Origin: Granulosicoccus sp.
GTDB taxonomy: Bacteria > Pseudomonadota > Gammaproteobacteria > Granulosicoccales > Granulosicoccaceae
Direction of reading: 5' to 3'
Assembly: GCA_020627685.1 (NCBI GenBank)
Contig: JAHDGK010000013.1
Location: 29,176-93,175 of the forward strand
Length of the DNA: 64,000 bases
The translations under genes and the position numbers were made by a program. The notes beneath the pieces are model-generated. The model was not told the DNA's origin. It worked only from the letters and a program-made list of their open reading frames with translations, and did no database searches. Below are positions 40,679 through 49,890 of the stretch, in pieces (position 1 is the stretch's first letter; every line of letters starts with the position of its first letter).

Positions 40679-41044
40679 TTAGTCGTCCAACGAATCGTCG
40701 TGGTCGTCATCGGATGAGTCGTTGACACCACCGGTACCGTTATTCACTCTCTCGCGAAGTTCTTTACCCGGTTTGAAATGAGGAACATGCTTTCCGCGAA
40801 GAGCAACTGCATCGCCGGATTTTGGGTTTCGCCCCATTCTCGCACCGCGAAAATGCAAACTAAAACTACCGAAGCCTCGAATTTCGATGCGTTCACCGCC
40901 GGCGAGCTCCTGGCTCATTTTTTCAAGAATACTCTTGACGGCAAGCTCGACATCTTTGGGGGCTAAATGACTCTGGTTCCGAGCCAGCGAATCGATAAGA
41001 TCCGATTTAGTCAGACTGTTATCTGTACGTGACCGTTCGCTCAT
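40679..41044 (-). CDS. ihfB: Integration host factor subunit beta, with acidic tail
   Basis: DNA-bending protein of the HU/IHF family. N-terminal helices [22 protein letters not shown], the beta arm [21 protein letters not shown] with the kinking Pro, and [16 protein letters not shown] are typical. It is 121 residues, about 25 longer than E. coli IHF-beta, because of an Asp/Ser-rich tail. Follows rpsA, the conserved order. Confidence 0.95.
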   Translation of the reverse strand: MSERSRTDNSLTKSDLIDSLARNQSHLAPKDVELAVKSILEKMSQELAGGERIEIRGFGSFSLHFRGARMGRNPKSGDAVALRGKHVPHFKPGKELRERVNNGTGGVNDSSDDDHDDSLDD

Positions 41045-41137
41045 ATCTAACCTCCTTTCCCGTACCGTTTAAGAGCGAGACGGGAGAAGATTCCCGTCTC
41101 GTTCCTGGATAGGGTTAGTACTTAACCACTTGAGAAC

Positions 41138-42817
41138 TTACTTATCCAAATTACCTAACTGCTCTTTCATCAGGTCGCCCAGAGTTGTACCTGCAGGCTC
41201 TGCTGATGCTTCGTTGTAATCGCTCATCGCTTCTGCTTCGTCAGCATAGTCCTTCGCTTTGATGGACAGACTTAGCATACGTGATTTACGGTCAGTTCCG
41301 ATAAATTTCGCTTCAACCTCATCACCTTCCTTGAAGTGCATCTTGACGTCTTCAACGCGTTCACGAGAGATTTCACTAGCGCGTAGAACGCCTTCAACAC
41401 CATCGCCAAGATCAACGATTGCGTGCTTAGTATCAACTTCTTTGACGATACCTTTGACGATGCTGCCCTTCGGGCTGTCAGCAACAAATTGACCGAATGG
41501 ATCACGATCGATTTGCTTAACACCCAATGAGATGCGCTCACGCTCAGGATCAACAGCCAGAACAACTGCTTCGATCTCGTCGCCCTTCTTGTAGTTGTGA
41601 ACGGCTTCTTCGCCAGTCTCGTTCCAAGAAAGATCAGACAAGTGAATGAGTCCGTCTATGCCGCCTTCCAAGCCAATGAAGATACCGAAGTCAGTGATTG
41701 ACTTGATAGTTCCACTCACTTTGTCGCCTTTGTTGAACGACTCAGAGAAATCTTCCCAAGGGTTCGGCTTGCATTGCTTGATACCCAAGGAGATTCGACG
41801 ACGCTCTTGATCGATGTCAAGAATCATGACTTCAACTTCGTCACCCAAGGCTACAACTTTGTTCGGGTTAACGTTGCGGTTAGTCCAATCCATTTCGGAT
41901 ACGTGAACCAGACCTTCAACGCCTTCTTCGATCTCAACAAAGCAACCGTAGTCAGCGATGTTAGTGACCTTACCGAACAGACGTGAACCTTCTGGGTAAC
42001 GACGAGTTAGGTCAACCCAAGGATCTTCACCCAATTGCTTCAGGCCGAGTGATACGCGGTTACGCTCACGATCGAACTTGAGAACCTTAACTTGCATCTC
42101 TTGACCGACTTCAACGACCTCTGATGGATGCTTAACACGCTTCCAAGCCATATCTGTGATGTGCAGAAGACCATCGATACCACCGAGGTCAAGGAACGCA
42201 CCGTAATCGGTGAGGTTCTTGACGATACCAATGATTTCCTGTCCTTCCTGCAGATTTTCAAGCAGCTGCTCACGCTCTGCACTGTACTCAGACTCAACAA
42301 CAGCACGACGTGAAACGACAACGTTGTTACGACGCTGATCCAGCTTGATAACCTTAAATTCGAGTTCCTTGCCTTCCAGGTAGCTGGTGTCACGAACTGG
42401 GCGAACATCGACCAGAGAACCAGGTAGGAATGCACGGATGTCACAAACTTCAACGGTGAATCCACCTTTGACTTTGCCTGTGATGTTTCCTTTGATGATT
42501 TCATCATTTTCCTGAGCTCTTTCAAGAACAGTCCAGGAACGAGCACGACGAGCTTTCTCGCGTGATAATTTTGTTTCACCGAAACCGTCTTCGACGGAGT
42601 CAAGAGCAACTTCGACGCTATCGCCGATTTTTACATCTGTTTCACCGTTTTCATCTTCGAACTCTTCAATAGGCACTGCGCCTTCTGATTTGAGTCCGGC
42701 ATTAACGATAACGTAATCGCCAGTGATGTCGACAACTTGTCCCGTAAGAATGGAACCGACCTTCATCTGGGCTTTGGAGATACTCTCTTCGAAGAGCTCC
42801 GCGAAAGATTCTGACAT
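41138..42817 (-). CDS. rpsA: 30S ribosomal protein S1
   Basis: mRNA-binding protein needed to start translation on most messages. The 559-residue chain is six S1 (OB-fold) repeats, each beginning near a G-x-V-x2-I or similar and carrying a GFIGL/LVHxSE-like motif (for example [47 protein letters not shown]). Domain 6 is present, the full gammaproteobacterial form. Between cmk and ihfB. Confidence 0.97.
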   Translation of the reverse strand: MSESFAELFEESISKAQMKVGSILTGQVVDITGDYVIVNAGLKSEGAVPIEEFEDENGETDVKIGDSVEVALDSVEDGFGETKLSREKARRARSWTVLERAQENDEIIKGNITGKVKGGFTVEVCDIRAFLPGSLVDVRPVRDTSYLEGKELEFKVIKLDQRRNNVVVSRRAVVESEYSAEREQLLENLQEGQEIIGIVKNLTDYGAFLDLGGIDGLLHITDMAWKRVKHPSEVVEVGQEMQVKVLKFDRERNRVSLGLKQLGEDPWVDLTRRYPEGSRLFGKVTNIADYGCFVEIEEGVEGLVHVSEMDWTNRNVNPNKVVALGDEVEVMILDIDQERRRISLGIKQCKPNPWEDFSESFNKGDKVSGTIKSITDFGIFIGLEGGIDGLIHLSDLSWNETGEEAVHNYKKGDEIEAVVLAVDPERERISLGVKQIDRDPFGQFVADSPKGSIVKGIVKEVDTKHAIVDLGDGVEGVLRASEISRERVEDVKMHFKEGDEVEAKFIGTDRKSRMLSLSIKAKDYADEAEAMSDYNEASAEPAGTTLGDLMKEQLGNLDK

Positions 42818-43059
42818 TAAGAAGTAAACCTGTAAGTGAGTGACGCAGTGTCATCGTGACAAGGCGATGTGTTAGTGATACAAAACCGAACCCTCATGGT
42901 TCAGCGATAAACGTTATGCAGGTTGAACAAGGCACACAGTAATTGAGTGACCGGAATACCTATAGTTACGAACGTAACGCTTTAAAGCTAAGCGTGTAAA
43001 CACCAAACAAAAAAGCAACGGACCTACACTCTATGATGCAAGTGTTACTCCAGAATGAT
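42818..43059 (-). promoter_or_regulatory. rpsA leader and upstream region
   Basis: 242 bases between cmk and rpsA. It contains a small hairpin, GAACC / GGTTC at 42888-42902, followed on the minus strand by GGTTTTGT, which could attenuate. The leader of this gene is used by S1 for autoregulation in E. coli; no definite promoter is picked. Confidence 0.4.
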
Positions 43060-43743
43060 TTACTCAACCGCTGTTAACATCGGTAGCGCCGCGACTATTC
43101 GGCCAACCACAGCACGGATGGATAAATCACTGGAATCGATGATGAGCGCGTCGTGGGCAGCGACCAACGGCGAGTGCTCGCGGGAACTGTCTCGTTCGTC
43201 GCGCGCACCAATCTCCTGCAGCAAGTTGGGCATTGTAGTCTCTATTCCTTTGTCTTTCAACTGCTTAGCTCTTCTCAGAGCCCGCACCTCCACTGAGGCT
43301 GACAAAAACACCTTTAAGGTGGCATCGGGAAAAACGACTGTGCCCATGTCCCGGCCATCGGCGACTAGCCCGGGAGAGGTTCGAAAACTGCGTTGTTCAT
43401 CGAGTAAGGAGGCGCGTACTGCAGGCATCACTGCCACCTTTGATGCCGCGGAAGCCGTTGTTTCTAAACGTAATTGTTGAGTAACGTCGCGACCGTTTAA
43501 ATCTACTTTGACACCGTCTGGATGCGGCTGAAAGCTAGCTTTCATGGACTCCAGAGCCGCCATAACAGATGGCTCATCGTCAATATTCGCCTGACAATTT
43601 AATGCATGCAACGCCGCTGCCCGATAAACAGCCCCGCTGTCCAACAGATGAAATCCAAGCTGATCCGCTAAATTTTGGGCCACCGTGCCCTTGCCAGCCC
43701 CGGATGGACCATCAATAGTGATGACTGGAATCGATTCGACCAA
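43060..43743 (-). CDS. cmk: Cytidylate kinase
   Basis: Phosphorylates CMP and dCMP. The P-loop is IDGPSGAGKGTVAQNLA at residue 11, followed by FHLLDSGAVYRA; the CMP-binding insert holds VVADGRDMGTVVFPDA and SVEVRALRRAKQL. 227 residues. The start is a TTG at 43743 with a convincing AGGAG nine bases upstream. Downstream of aroA, upstream of rpsA. Confidence 0.95.
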   Translation of the reverse strand: MVESIPVITIDGPSGAGKGTVAQNLADQLGFHLLDSGAVYRAAALHALNCQANIDDEPSVMAALESMKASFQPHPDGVKVDLNGRDVTQQLRLETTASAASKVAVMPAVRASLLDEQRSFRTSPGLVADGRDMGTVVFPDATLKVFLSASVEVRALRRAKQLKDKGIETTMPNLLQEIGARDERDSSREHSPLVAAHDALIIDSSDLSIRAVVGRIVAALPMLTAVE

Positions 43744-43760
43744 CTTAATAGACTCCTAAG

Positions 43761-45104
43761 TTAAGGGGTTGCGGCGACTTCTTCGATGTTCAGGCCTGCC
43801 CGTTGAGCAATTTGAGCAAATCCCGGGAAGGAAGTATTGACGTTATCGCAATCGAGCACCGTGATTGGGCCATCAGAAATCAAGGACGCCATGGCAAATG
43901 ACATTGCGGTTCTATGGTCACCACAACTGTCCGCAGTACCGCCGGTTAATCGCCCGCCGTTTATGACCGCGCCGTCCGGGGTATCGGTGATGTCAGCCCC
44001 GAGAGCTCGTAGTCCGTCCGCCATGACCTGAATACGATCGGTTTCCTTAACCCGGAGCTCCTCGGCCCCGGTTACCACGGTCTGGCCCTCGGCACTTGCC
44101 GCTGCAACAAACAGTGAAGGAAATTCATCGATTGCCAGAGAGACTAATTCTTCCGGGACTTCGATGCCCTTTAGTCTGGAACCCGAAACCCGTAAATCTG
44201 CCACAGGCTCGCCCCCTGTCTCGCGCTCATTTTCAACGACAATGCTTGCGCCCATGAGCCGTAAGATATCAATGACGCCTGTGCGAGACGGGTTCATGCC
44301 TACACCGGTTAACAGCAATGACGACCCCGGAGTCATACTGGCTCCGACTAGGAAAAATGCTGAAGACGATATATCGCCGGGTACGGTTAACGTTGTAGCC
44401 TTCAACACCTGCCCACCACGAATTGAAGATGTGAGGCCGTCCACTGAGACGTCTACGCCGAATCCACGGAGCATGCGCTCGGTGTGATCGCGGGTTATCG
44501 CAGGTTCATGTACAACTGTTGTCCCGGTTGCATGCAATCCCGCCAAAAGCACCGCCGATTTCACTTGGGCGCTGGCCATAGGGCAGACGTATTCAATCGC
44601 TTTAAGCGTGTCGCTCTTTTCAATAGTCAACGGAGGCGTACCACCCTCACCAGTGCCTATCGTTGCACCCATCTGGCTTAAGGGGTCGACAATTCTTTTC
44701 ATGGGTCGGCCCGTGAGCGAGGCGTCACCAGTGAGCGTTGCAGGAATATTCATACCAGCCAGCAAGCCCGTTAATAGACGCATGCCGGTACCGGAATTAC
44801 CCAGATAAATAGACTCAGCTGCGGGAACCAGTGCACCGACTCCACGTCCGTGAAGTGTGACTTCCCCCTCACCGCCGCGCTCAATCTTTACACCCATGGC
44901 ACGAAAAGCATCCAGAGTGTGCAGGCTATCTTCGCCTTCTAAAAAGCCAGATACCTCGGTAACACCTTCCGCAATCGCACCAAACATAATGGAGCGATGA
45001 GACATGGACTTATCACCCGGCACCTGAACAGTTCCGTTGAGGTTAGTTGCAGGGGCCAGTTTGAATATTTTGCCGGTCACGTCGGAAGAAGTAGCTGTAG
45101 TCAC
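43761..45104 (-). CDS. aroA: 3-phosphoshikimate 1-carboxyvinyltransferase (EPSP synthase)
   Basis: Joins shikimate 3-phosphate and PEP in the aromatic pathway. Motifs include VPGDKSMSHRSIMFGAI, LGNSGTGMRLLTGLLAG, MASAQVKSAVLLAGL, KETDRIQVMADGL and CGDHRTAMSFAMA. The G-x2-A/G glyphosate-loop reads GNSGTGMR. GTG start with an AAGGA Shine-Dalgarno. Class typical of Pseudomonas/class II-like enzymes; not fused to tyrA as it is in pseudomonads. Confidence 0.96.
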   Translation of the reverse strand: MTTATSSDVTGKIFKLAPATNLNGTVQVPGDKSMSHRSIMFGAIAEGVTEVSGFLEGEDSLHTLDAFRAMGVKIERGGEGEVTLHGRGVGALVPAAESIYLGNSGTGMRLLTGLLAGMNIPATLTGDASLTGRPMKRIVDPLSQMGATIGTGEGGTPPLTIEKSDTLKAIEYVCPMASAQVKSAVLLAGLHATGTTVVHEPAITRDHTERMLRGFGVDVSVDGLTSSIRGGQVLKATTLTVPGDISSSAFFLVGASMTPGSSLLLTGVGMNPSRTGVIDILRLMGASIVVENERETGGEPVADLRVSGSRLKGIEVPEELVSLAIDEFPSLFVAAASAEGQTVVTGAEELRVKETDRIQVMADGLRALGADITDTPDGAVINGGRLTGGTADSCGDHRTAMSFAMASLISDGPITVLDCDNVNTSFPGFAQIAQRAGLNIEEVAATP

Positions 45105-45265
45105 GTTAGATCCTTGGTTATTCCCAAAATGGTAACACTCCCAAGGCCTGTTTATTAGTCATGCGAAGACCGAAAAGCTTATGAATTCATCAAATTTGCG
45201 GAGTTATTCGACCATTTAAGGCGCTTTTGTATCTGGCACTTGCTTTGCTTTTACAGGTATAGAAC

Positions 45266-45291
45266 GTCCGAGCGAGCTGAATCGCTCGGAC
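45266..45291. other. Perfect 10-bp hairpin in the aroA/GlyGly-CTERM divergent region
   Basis: GTCCGAGCGA and TCGCTCGGAC are exact complements around a 6-base loop, 30 bases before the plus-strand start codon. No T-run on either strand, so it looks like a leader structure or dimer-binding site. Confidence 0.5.
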
Positions 45292-45320
45292 AGTAACTGT
45301 ACCAACAGACACTGTTATCC

Positions 45321-46388
45321 ATGATGCTTAAAACAAGTTCACACCGCATTCTCTGTGCATTTCTAACTATTGCCGGCATGGTTGGTCAGAGCGCCTTGGC
45401 AGATACTCGCACGTATCAGGCAACAACGGACTTTCCCATCATCGATGCCGGCGAAGCACCCTACTACTCCGAAGTACCCGACCGGCCTTCTTTGGCAATT
45501 AACGCTGCCATTGAGGCCTATCGCGATGTTTACGCTAGGGCAGAAGTTGTCTACGACGGTACCGAAGGCGTTCACGATCTCACCTTGGTAGGTCTGGCTG
45601 AATTGGACGGGGAAGCGGAGTACCGCATCTTTATCAATGATGTACTGGTCGGAGAAGCGACCAATCCGGAGGTCACCGTCGACTACACCGTTGTCCGGCA
45701 CAGTTTTGAAAACATCACTGTACCTAGTGGCGCGACCATAGCGGTTGAATCTTTGGCAAATACCAACGGCAAGATTCCAGAAGGCGACGGCACTGCCTTC
45801 GCTCGCGGTCGCTGGACTGCCTTGGAATTACTCGAAAGCGATGCTGAAGAGACACCCCCGCCCTCTGACATCGACCTAGGAATTGCAATAAGCAGCAGTG
45901 AGCAATCGTTGGAGCGTAACGAGGACTTTGATATCACGCTAACTGTCAGCAACGCAGCGAATAGCATTATTGCCACCCAACCCATAGTCGACTTGTCTAT
46001 CGCTCTTTCGGCTGTCGATGTCGTATCAGCAGATCAATGCACACAGGACGTGCTTGGCCTTAATTGTGATTTCCCCGAAATCGCAGCCGGTGAAAGTCAC
46101 TCTATGACTCTCTCCTTCAGAAGCAAAGAGGAACTACTGACTCTAGTGGTACAGGCAACGGTAGAAGCTGATCAAAGTGATCGCGATGGAACGAACAATG
46201 CCGCCAGCATTAATGTCAGCGTCGTCGATGGAGAACTGGGGCCAGAGCCTGAGCCGCTTAATCCAGCAGACAATGCTCCAGTTGACAATACCGCCGCGTC
46301 CAGCGGATCCAGTGGTGGATCTCTATCTCTTTTCTGGCTGCTTCTTGCCATTCCAGCTAGCTTACGCAGGATACGAAAAAGTAAGTGA
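45321..46388 (+). CDS. Exported protein with DUF11-like domain and GlyGly-CTERM anchor
   Basis: Surface or outer-membrane-associated protein of 355 residues, function unknown. A signal peptide covers about residues 1-27 (to QSALA). Residues 28-165 form an unassigned beta-rich domain; about 185-300 look like a DUF11/CARDB-type beta-sandwich repeat (DFDITLTVSNAAN, then DQSDRDGTNNAASINVSVVD). The end is a Ser/Gly run, SSGGSLSLFWLLLAIPASL and a basic RRIRKSK: the GlyGly-CTERM sorting signal, which rhombosortase cleaves and which is used for type II-secreted proteins. The cognate rhombosortase is not in this window. Confidence 0.8.
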   Translation: MMLKTSSHRILCAFLTIAGMVGQSALADTRTYQATTDFPIIDAGEAPYYSEVPDRPSLAINAAIEAYRDVYARAEVVYDGTEGVHDLTLVGLAELDGEAEYRIFINDVLVGEATNPEVTVDYTVVRHSFENITVPSGATIAVESLANTNGKIPEGDGTAFARGRWTALELLESDAEETPPPSDIDLGIAISSSEQSLERNEDFDITLTVSNAANSIIATQPIVDLSIALSAVDVVSADQCTQDVLGLNCDFPEIAAGESHSMTLSFRSKEELLTLVVQATVEADQSDRDGTNNAASINVSVVDGELGPEPEPLNPADNAPVDNTAASSGSSGGSLSLFWLLLAIPASLRRIRKSK

Positions 46389-46396
46389 GTGGCGCG

Positions 46397-47242
46397 CTAG
46401 TCGTCAGGTGTTGTCACTGTTATGCCAATTGCCGCAATGACAATACAACCTACGGCGGCAATTCCTTGTAGTCCCATGCGTTCTCCGAGCAGCACAGCTC
46501 CGACAACGGTTGCAACTGCAGGCTCAATACTGACTAGTACGCCGTAAGCGCGCTTAGATAATCGCTTTAAAGCTTCAAATTCAAAACTAAATGGCAGTGC
46601 TGTAGACAACAGCGCCACACCCAGACACGCCAAAAACAACCATGGATGTGTAATGAGTTCGGGGACAGCTGGTACCACTAGCGGGATCATGAAAATTGCC
46701 GCGACACTCATGCCCAGCACCAGCCCGGTATTACCCTCTACCTGTTTTCCAACGCGCGCGGCGATGATGATAAACATTGCCCAACCTGTTCCGGCCATTA
46801 AGGCCAGAACGACCCCGGGCGTATTTAGATCAGAACCGGAGAACGGCGAGAGCAACACAATTCCCAAACCGGCAAGACATACCCACCCTAGCTGTTTGAT
46901 ATTCGGCGATGAAAAAACAGCAACGCTTAGGGGACCGATAAATTCAATGGCAACAACTGCCGCCAGCGGTATACGGGCTATCGCCATGTAAAAGAACAGG
47001 TTCATCGCTGCTATACATGCACCAAAAACCACCATCAAACGCCAATGCTGAACGAAGGTTTGCCGCAGAGACTGAAAACTGAGCCGCGCTGCTAACGCAA
47101 GCAGAAATGCGGACAATAAAATGCGTAATGCAACAGTGCCTTCAGCACCAATATAGGGGAATAAAAATGTTGCTGACCCCGCGCCAAGTTGTATCGATAC
47201 GATGGCTAAAAGAACCAGTAACGTTGGAGAAACTCGCTGCAT
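46397..47242 (-). CDS. EamA/RhtA-like inner-membrane exporter
   Basis: Ten-helix drug/metabolite transporter family protein of 281 residues, two EamA repeats. The start SIQLGAGSATFLFPYIGAEGTVALRI resembles RhtA, the threonine/homoserine exporter, and AAMNLFFYMAIARIPLAAVVAIEFIGP is a typical first-repeat end. Substrate cannot be fixed from sequence. Tail-to-tail with the GlyGly-CTERM gene (stops 8 bases apart). Confidence 0.85.
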   Translation of the reverse strand: MQRVSPTLLVLLAIVSIQLGAGSATFLFPYIGAEGTVALRILLSAFLLALAARLSFQSLRQTFVQHWRLMVVFGACIAAMNLFFYMAIARIPLAAVVAIEFIGPLSVAVFSSPNIKQLGWVCLAGLGIVLLSPFSGSDLNTPGVVLALMAGTGWAMFIIIAARVGKQVEGNTGLVLGMSVAAIFMIPLVVPAVPELITHPWLFLACLGVALLSTALPFSFEFEALKRLSKRAYGVLVSIEPAVATVVGAVLLGERMGLQGIAAVGCIVIAAIGITVTTPDD

Positions 47243-47256
47243 ATTTAGTATTGCGC

Positions 47257-47844
47257 CTACTCCACCAATGTGAGTTCTTGCTCACAGAGAACAATATTAT
47301 TGAACGTGTACTCCAAGGATAAATAGCCAACCGACTGACTGTAAGCATTCAATACCAAACCGACGGACTCTAGATCGTCCGGGAGTATTGAGCCATTATC
47401 ACGATCCCATATCGCAGCGACGTATCTGTCGCCTTCACTAACAGCTTGTAACCAATTTTCAATGTCCTCATCTGAACGTCCTGAAAACCGGAAGTCAAAG
47501 TTCTTAACAGCGCCATAAAGTGACTCCAACCGCTCTTGCTCAATCTCAAAAAGCGCTTTAATTTCGGAACCCAACGCATCGCTGGGTACATCCTGACCTA
47601 TCGCTTTGATCCAGCATAAACCCTCGTTTTCAGAGAACTGACCAATGTACGTACCGTACTCCGGGCGTGGCTGCGCAACTTCCGTAAAACGAAACATCCC
47701 GTCAGGGGAACCGTCGTCTTTAACTATGGCTAGTTCAGAACTAGCCGTCCCAATTTTCAAACCAAAAGGTTCAGCAAGAGAAAGGCTTGCGTGGGAACAC
47801 GCATATAACAGTAAAAACGCACTTATGAATCGGATGACCATCAT
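47257..47844 (-). CDS. Small exported protein of unknown function
   Basis: No family recognised. The frame opens at 47946, but ATG 47844 has an AAGG six bases upstream and begins a signal-like segment MMVIRFISAFLLLYACSHASL, leaving 195 residues. LLYAC could be a lipobox, or cleavage may follow SLSLA. The mature part is acidic with two Trp and no clear repeats. Lies between an EamA exporter (14 bases downstream) and tyrA. Confidence 0.6.
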   Translation of the reverse strand: MMVIRFISAFLLLYACSHASLSLAEPFGLKIGTASSELAIVKDDGSPDGMFRFTEVAQPRPEYGTYIGQFSENEGLCWIKAIGQDVPSDALGSEIKALFEIEQERLESLYGAVKNFDFRFSGRSDEDIENWLQAVSEGDRYVAAIWDRDNGSILPDDLESVGLVLNAYSQSVGYLSLEYTFNNIVLCEQELTLVE

Positions 47845-47914
47845 TATTAGCCTTTGCAGCGGATGAATGCGAGGCCAATTAAAAGCGAGGTCACGCGACG
47901 ATGTATGGAACGGC

Positions 47915-48763
47915 CTACGTATATTCATCGCGTGCTTTCTTAGCACGCTTGAAAGTTTCTTCTATTGCTTGGCCATCTCCATTAGCTATTGAGGTACGCA
48001 GCTTTTTGAGATGCACATCAAGACGATCCATGGAATCTAATATGGCATCTCGATTACTTAGACAGACATCGCGCCACATAACCGCATCACTGGATGCTAT
48101 GCGGGAAAAATCTCTGAACCCACCTGCCGCGTATCGAAAAATCTCTTCCGCTTCTTGCTGCGTTGCCAATGTATCCACCAATGCGAATGCAAGCACATGA
48201 GGCAAATGGCTGGTGGCGGCTAAAACCCTATCATGCTGCTCGGGTTCTAGAGTTTCAACGTTAGCCCCCGTCAAAACCCACAGTGACCTAACGGACTCTA
48301 TTGCGTCATCTTCGGTTTCTTCAGAAGGTGTCAGCAATACACGGCGTCCTTGGTAAAGCACAGGATCAGCGGCATCAACCCCTGTTTTCTCGCGGCCGGC
48401 GATTGGGTGACCCGGTACCACGCGCGCAAGACTGCCCAATACAGATTTTGCATCGGTTATGAAAGGCGTTTTCACACTGCCAGCATCAGTCACGACCGTG
48501 TCCGCTTTCAGGTAAGGCTTGATCGCTACCAATTGCGAATGCATGCTAAGCATAGGTACAGCAAGCATGACGATGTCGGCAGTGGGTATAAGATCGGCTG
48601 CATTCGTGCTGAATTCGTCGATGTACCCGAGCTCCAAACCTCTCTCACCGCTAGCCGGCGATCTGACAAGAGCTGTAATTTTGCCTTCGTAGCACGCTTG
48701 CTTTAAGCCGGCTGCCAAAGAACCGCCAATCATCCCCAGACCAACAATACAAAGTGTTTTCAT
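47915..48763 (-). CDS. tyrA: Prephenate/arogenate dehydrogenase
   Basis: Tyrosine branch oxidative decarboxylation of prephenate or arogenate. NAD(P) fold at the start, CIVGLGMIGGSLAAGL, then VTDAGSVKTPF, VPGHPIAGREKTGVDAAD with the catalytic His and the C-terminal helical dimer domain. 282 residues, the monofunctional TyrA without a chorismate mutase. Starts in the pheA stop (4-base overlap). Pseudomonads usually have hisC between pheA and tyrA; it is missing here. Confidence 0.94.
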   Translation of the reverse strand: MKTLCIVGLGMIGGSLAAGLKQACYEGKITALVRSPASGERGLELGYIDEFSTNAADLIPTADIVMLAVPMLSMHSQLVAIKPYLKADTVVTDAGSVKTPFITDAKSVLGSLARVVPGHPIAGREKTGVDAADPVLYQGRRVLLTPSEETEDDAIESVRSLWVLTGANVETLEPEQHDRVLAATSHLPHVLAFALVDTLATQQEAEEIFRYAAGGFRDFSRIASSDAVMWRDVCLSNRDAILDSMDRLDVHLKKLRTSIANGDGQAIEETFKRAKKARDEYT

Positions 48764-49890
48764 AGTGATCTAGGGTACGACCCCATGACTTTCACCAGCG
48801 GTGCAAGCTCTCTTAACTGAATTAATACGGGGGCCAGAGTTGCATCAGACTGATGACCATTAACATCAATAAAAAACACATACTCCCACAAAGCAGAACG
48901 GGATGGCCTGGATTCTATTCGGGTCATACTTACACCAGCATCCTCCAATGGTTGTAACAACCGTCGTAAACCACCCGGCCTGTGAGGTGCTGCAACCAGC
49001 AGCAACGTTGAATCATCCCCAGTGGGCGGAATATCTTGATCGCCGATAATGAGAAAACGCGTGGTGTTATTTTTCTCATCTTCAATGCCTTTTTCCAGCG
49101 CGTTTAATTGATAAAGACTGGCAGCAGACTCACCTGCAATGGCTGCAATGTCGGGGCTATCCAACGCAAGTTTTGCGGCTGCGGCATTACTGCTTTCGCT
49201 GACTCTCTCAACGTTTGGCAGATTCGCGTTAAGCCAATGCCAACATTGCGCCAATGCCTGTGGATGAGCATGTACCGCTTTAATATCCGACAAGTTTTCA
49301 GCCTGGCTCATGAGGCAATGCTGAATGCGTAAACTTAATTCGCCACACACTCGCAATGATGTTTGAGTTAATAAATCCAATGTTAGATTTACCGCACCTT
49401 CTGTGGAGTTTTCTACTGGCACGACACCAAACCGAACCCGACCAGCCTCTACGGCTTTGAAAATTTCAGCGATACCGGCTTCAGGTTGAGTCTCGACCGC
49501 ATGACCAAAATGCTGCTCGGCGGCTGCGTGACTGTAGGTACCCTCTGGCCCTAAATAGGCAACACGCATCGGTTGCTCCAAGGCCAGACTAGCAGAAAGA
49601 ATTTCCCGAAAAATTCGTTGCAAAGCCTTGTCGCCCATAGGTCCGTCATTACGCCGGGCAATCTCTTTGAGTATTTGCGCCTCTCGCTCAGGACTGTAAG
49701 CATCTAGCGCTTGAGCATTAGATTCGCCAAGCTTGATTTCAGCCACTTTCAAAGAAGCACGGGCTCGTGCATTCAATAAATCCTGGATCTGTGCGTCCAA
49801 GGAATCTATTTCGTCTCGCACTTGCCCTAGATCCAGCGACTTCGCGGAAACCGAAGACGCTTTATCGTTAGATGAATTGTCCGTGGTCAT
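48760..49890 (-). CDS. pheA: Bifunctional chorismate mutase/prephenate dehydratase
   Basis: First two steps of phenylalanine synthesis from chorismate. Residues about 20-105 are an AroQ chorismate mutase (VRDEIDSLDAQIQDLLNARA); about 110-285 the dehydratase with VAYLGPEGTYSHAA and VVPVENSTEGAVN; the last ~90 residues an ACT domain with the Phe-binding ESRPSR. 376 residues; a Ser-rich start of about 20 residues precedes. Overlaps serC and tyrA by 4 bases each. Confidence 0.95.
   Translation of the reverse strand: MTTDNSSNDKASSVSAKSLDLGQVRDEIDSLDAQIQDLLNARARASLKVAEIKLGESNAQALDAYSPEREAQILKEIARRNDGPMGDKALQRIFREILSASLALEQPMRVAYLGPEGTYSHAAAEQHFGHAVETQPEAGIAEIFKAVEAGRVRFGVVPVENSTEGAVNLTLDLLTQTSLRVCGELSLRIQHCLMSQAENLSDIKAVHAHPQALAQCWHWLNANLPNVERVSESSNAAAAKLALDSPDIAAIAGESAASLYQLNALEKGIEDEKNNTTRFLIIGDQDIPPTGDDSTLLLVAAPHRPGGLRRLLQPLEDAGVSMTRIESRPSRSALWEYVFFIDVNGHQSDATLAPVLIQLRELAPLVKVMGSYPRSL

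Noticed and set aside
42040..42609. 189-residue minus-strand frame
   Set aside because: Lies inside rpsA in another frame; caused by the repeated S1 codon pattern.
41138..42817. Tandem repeats in rpsA
   Set aside because: These are the normal S1 domains, not a DNA repeat array.
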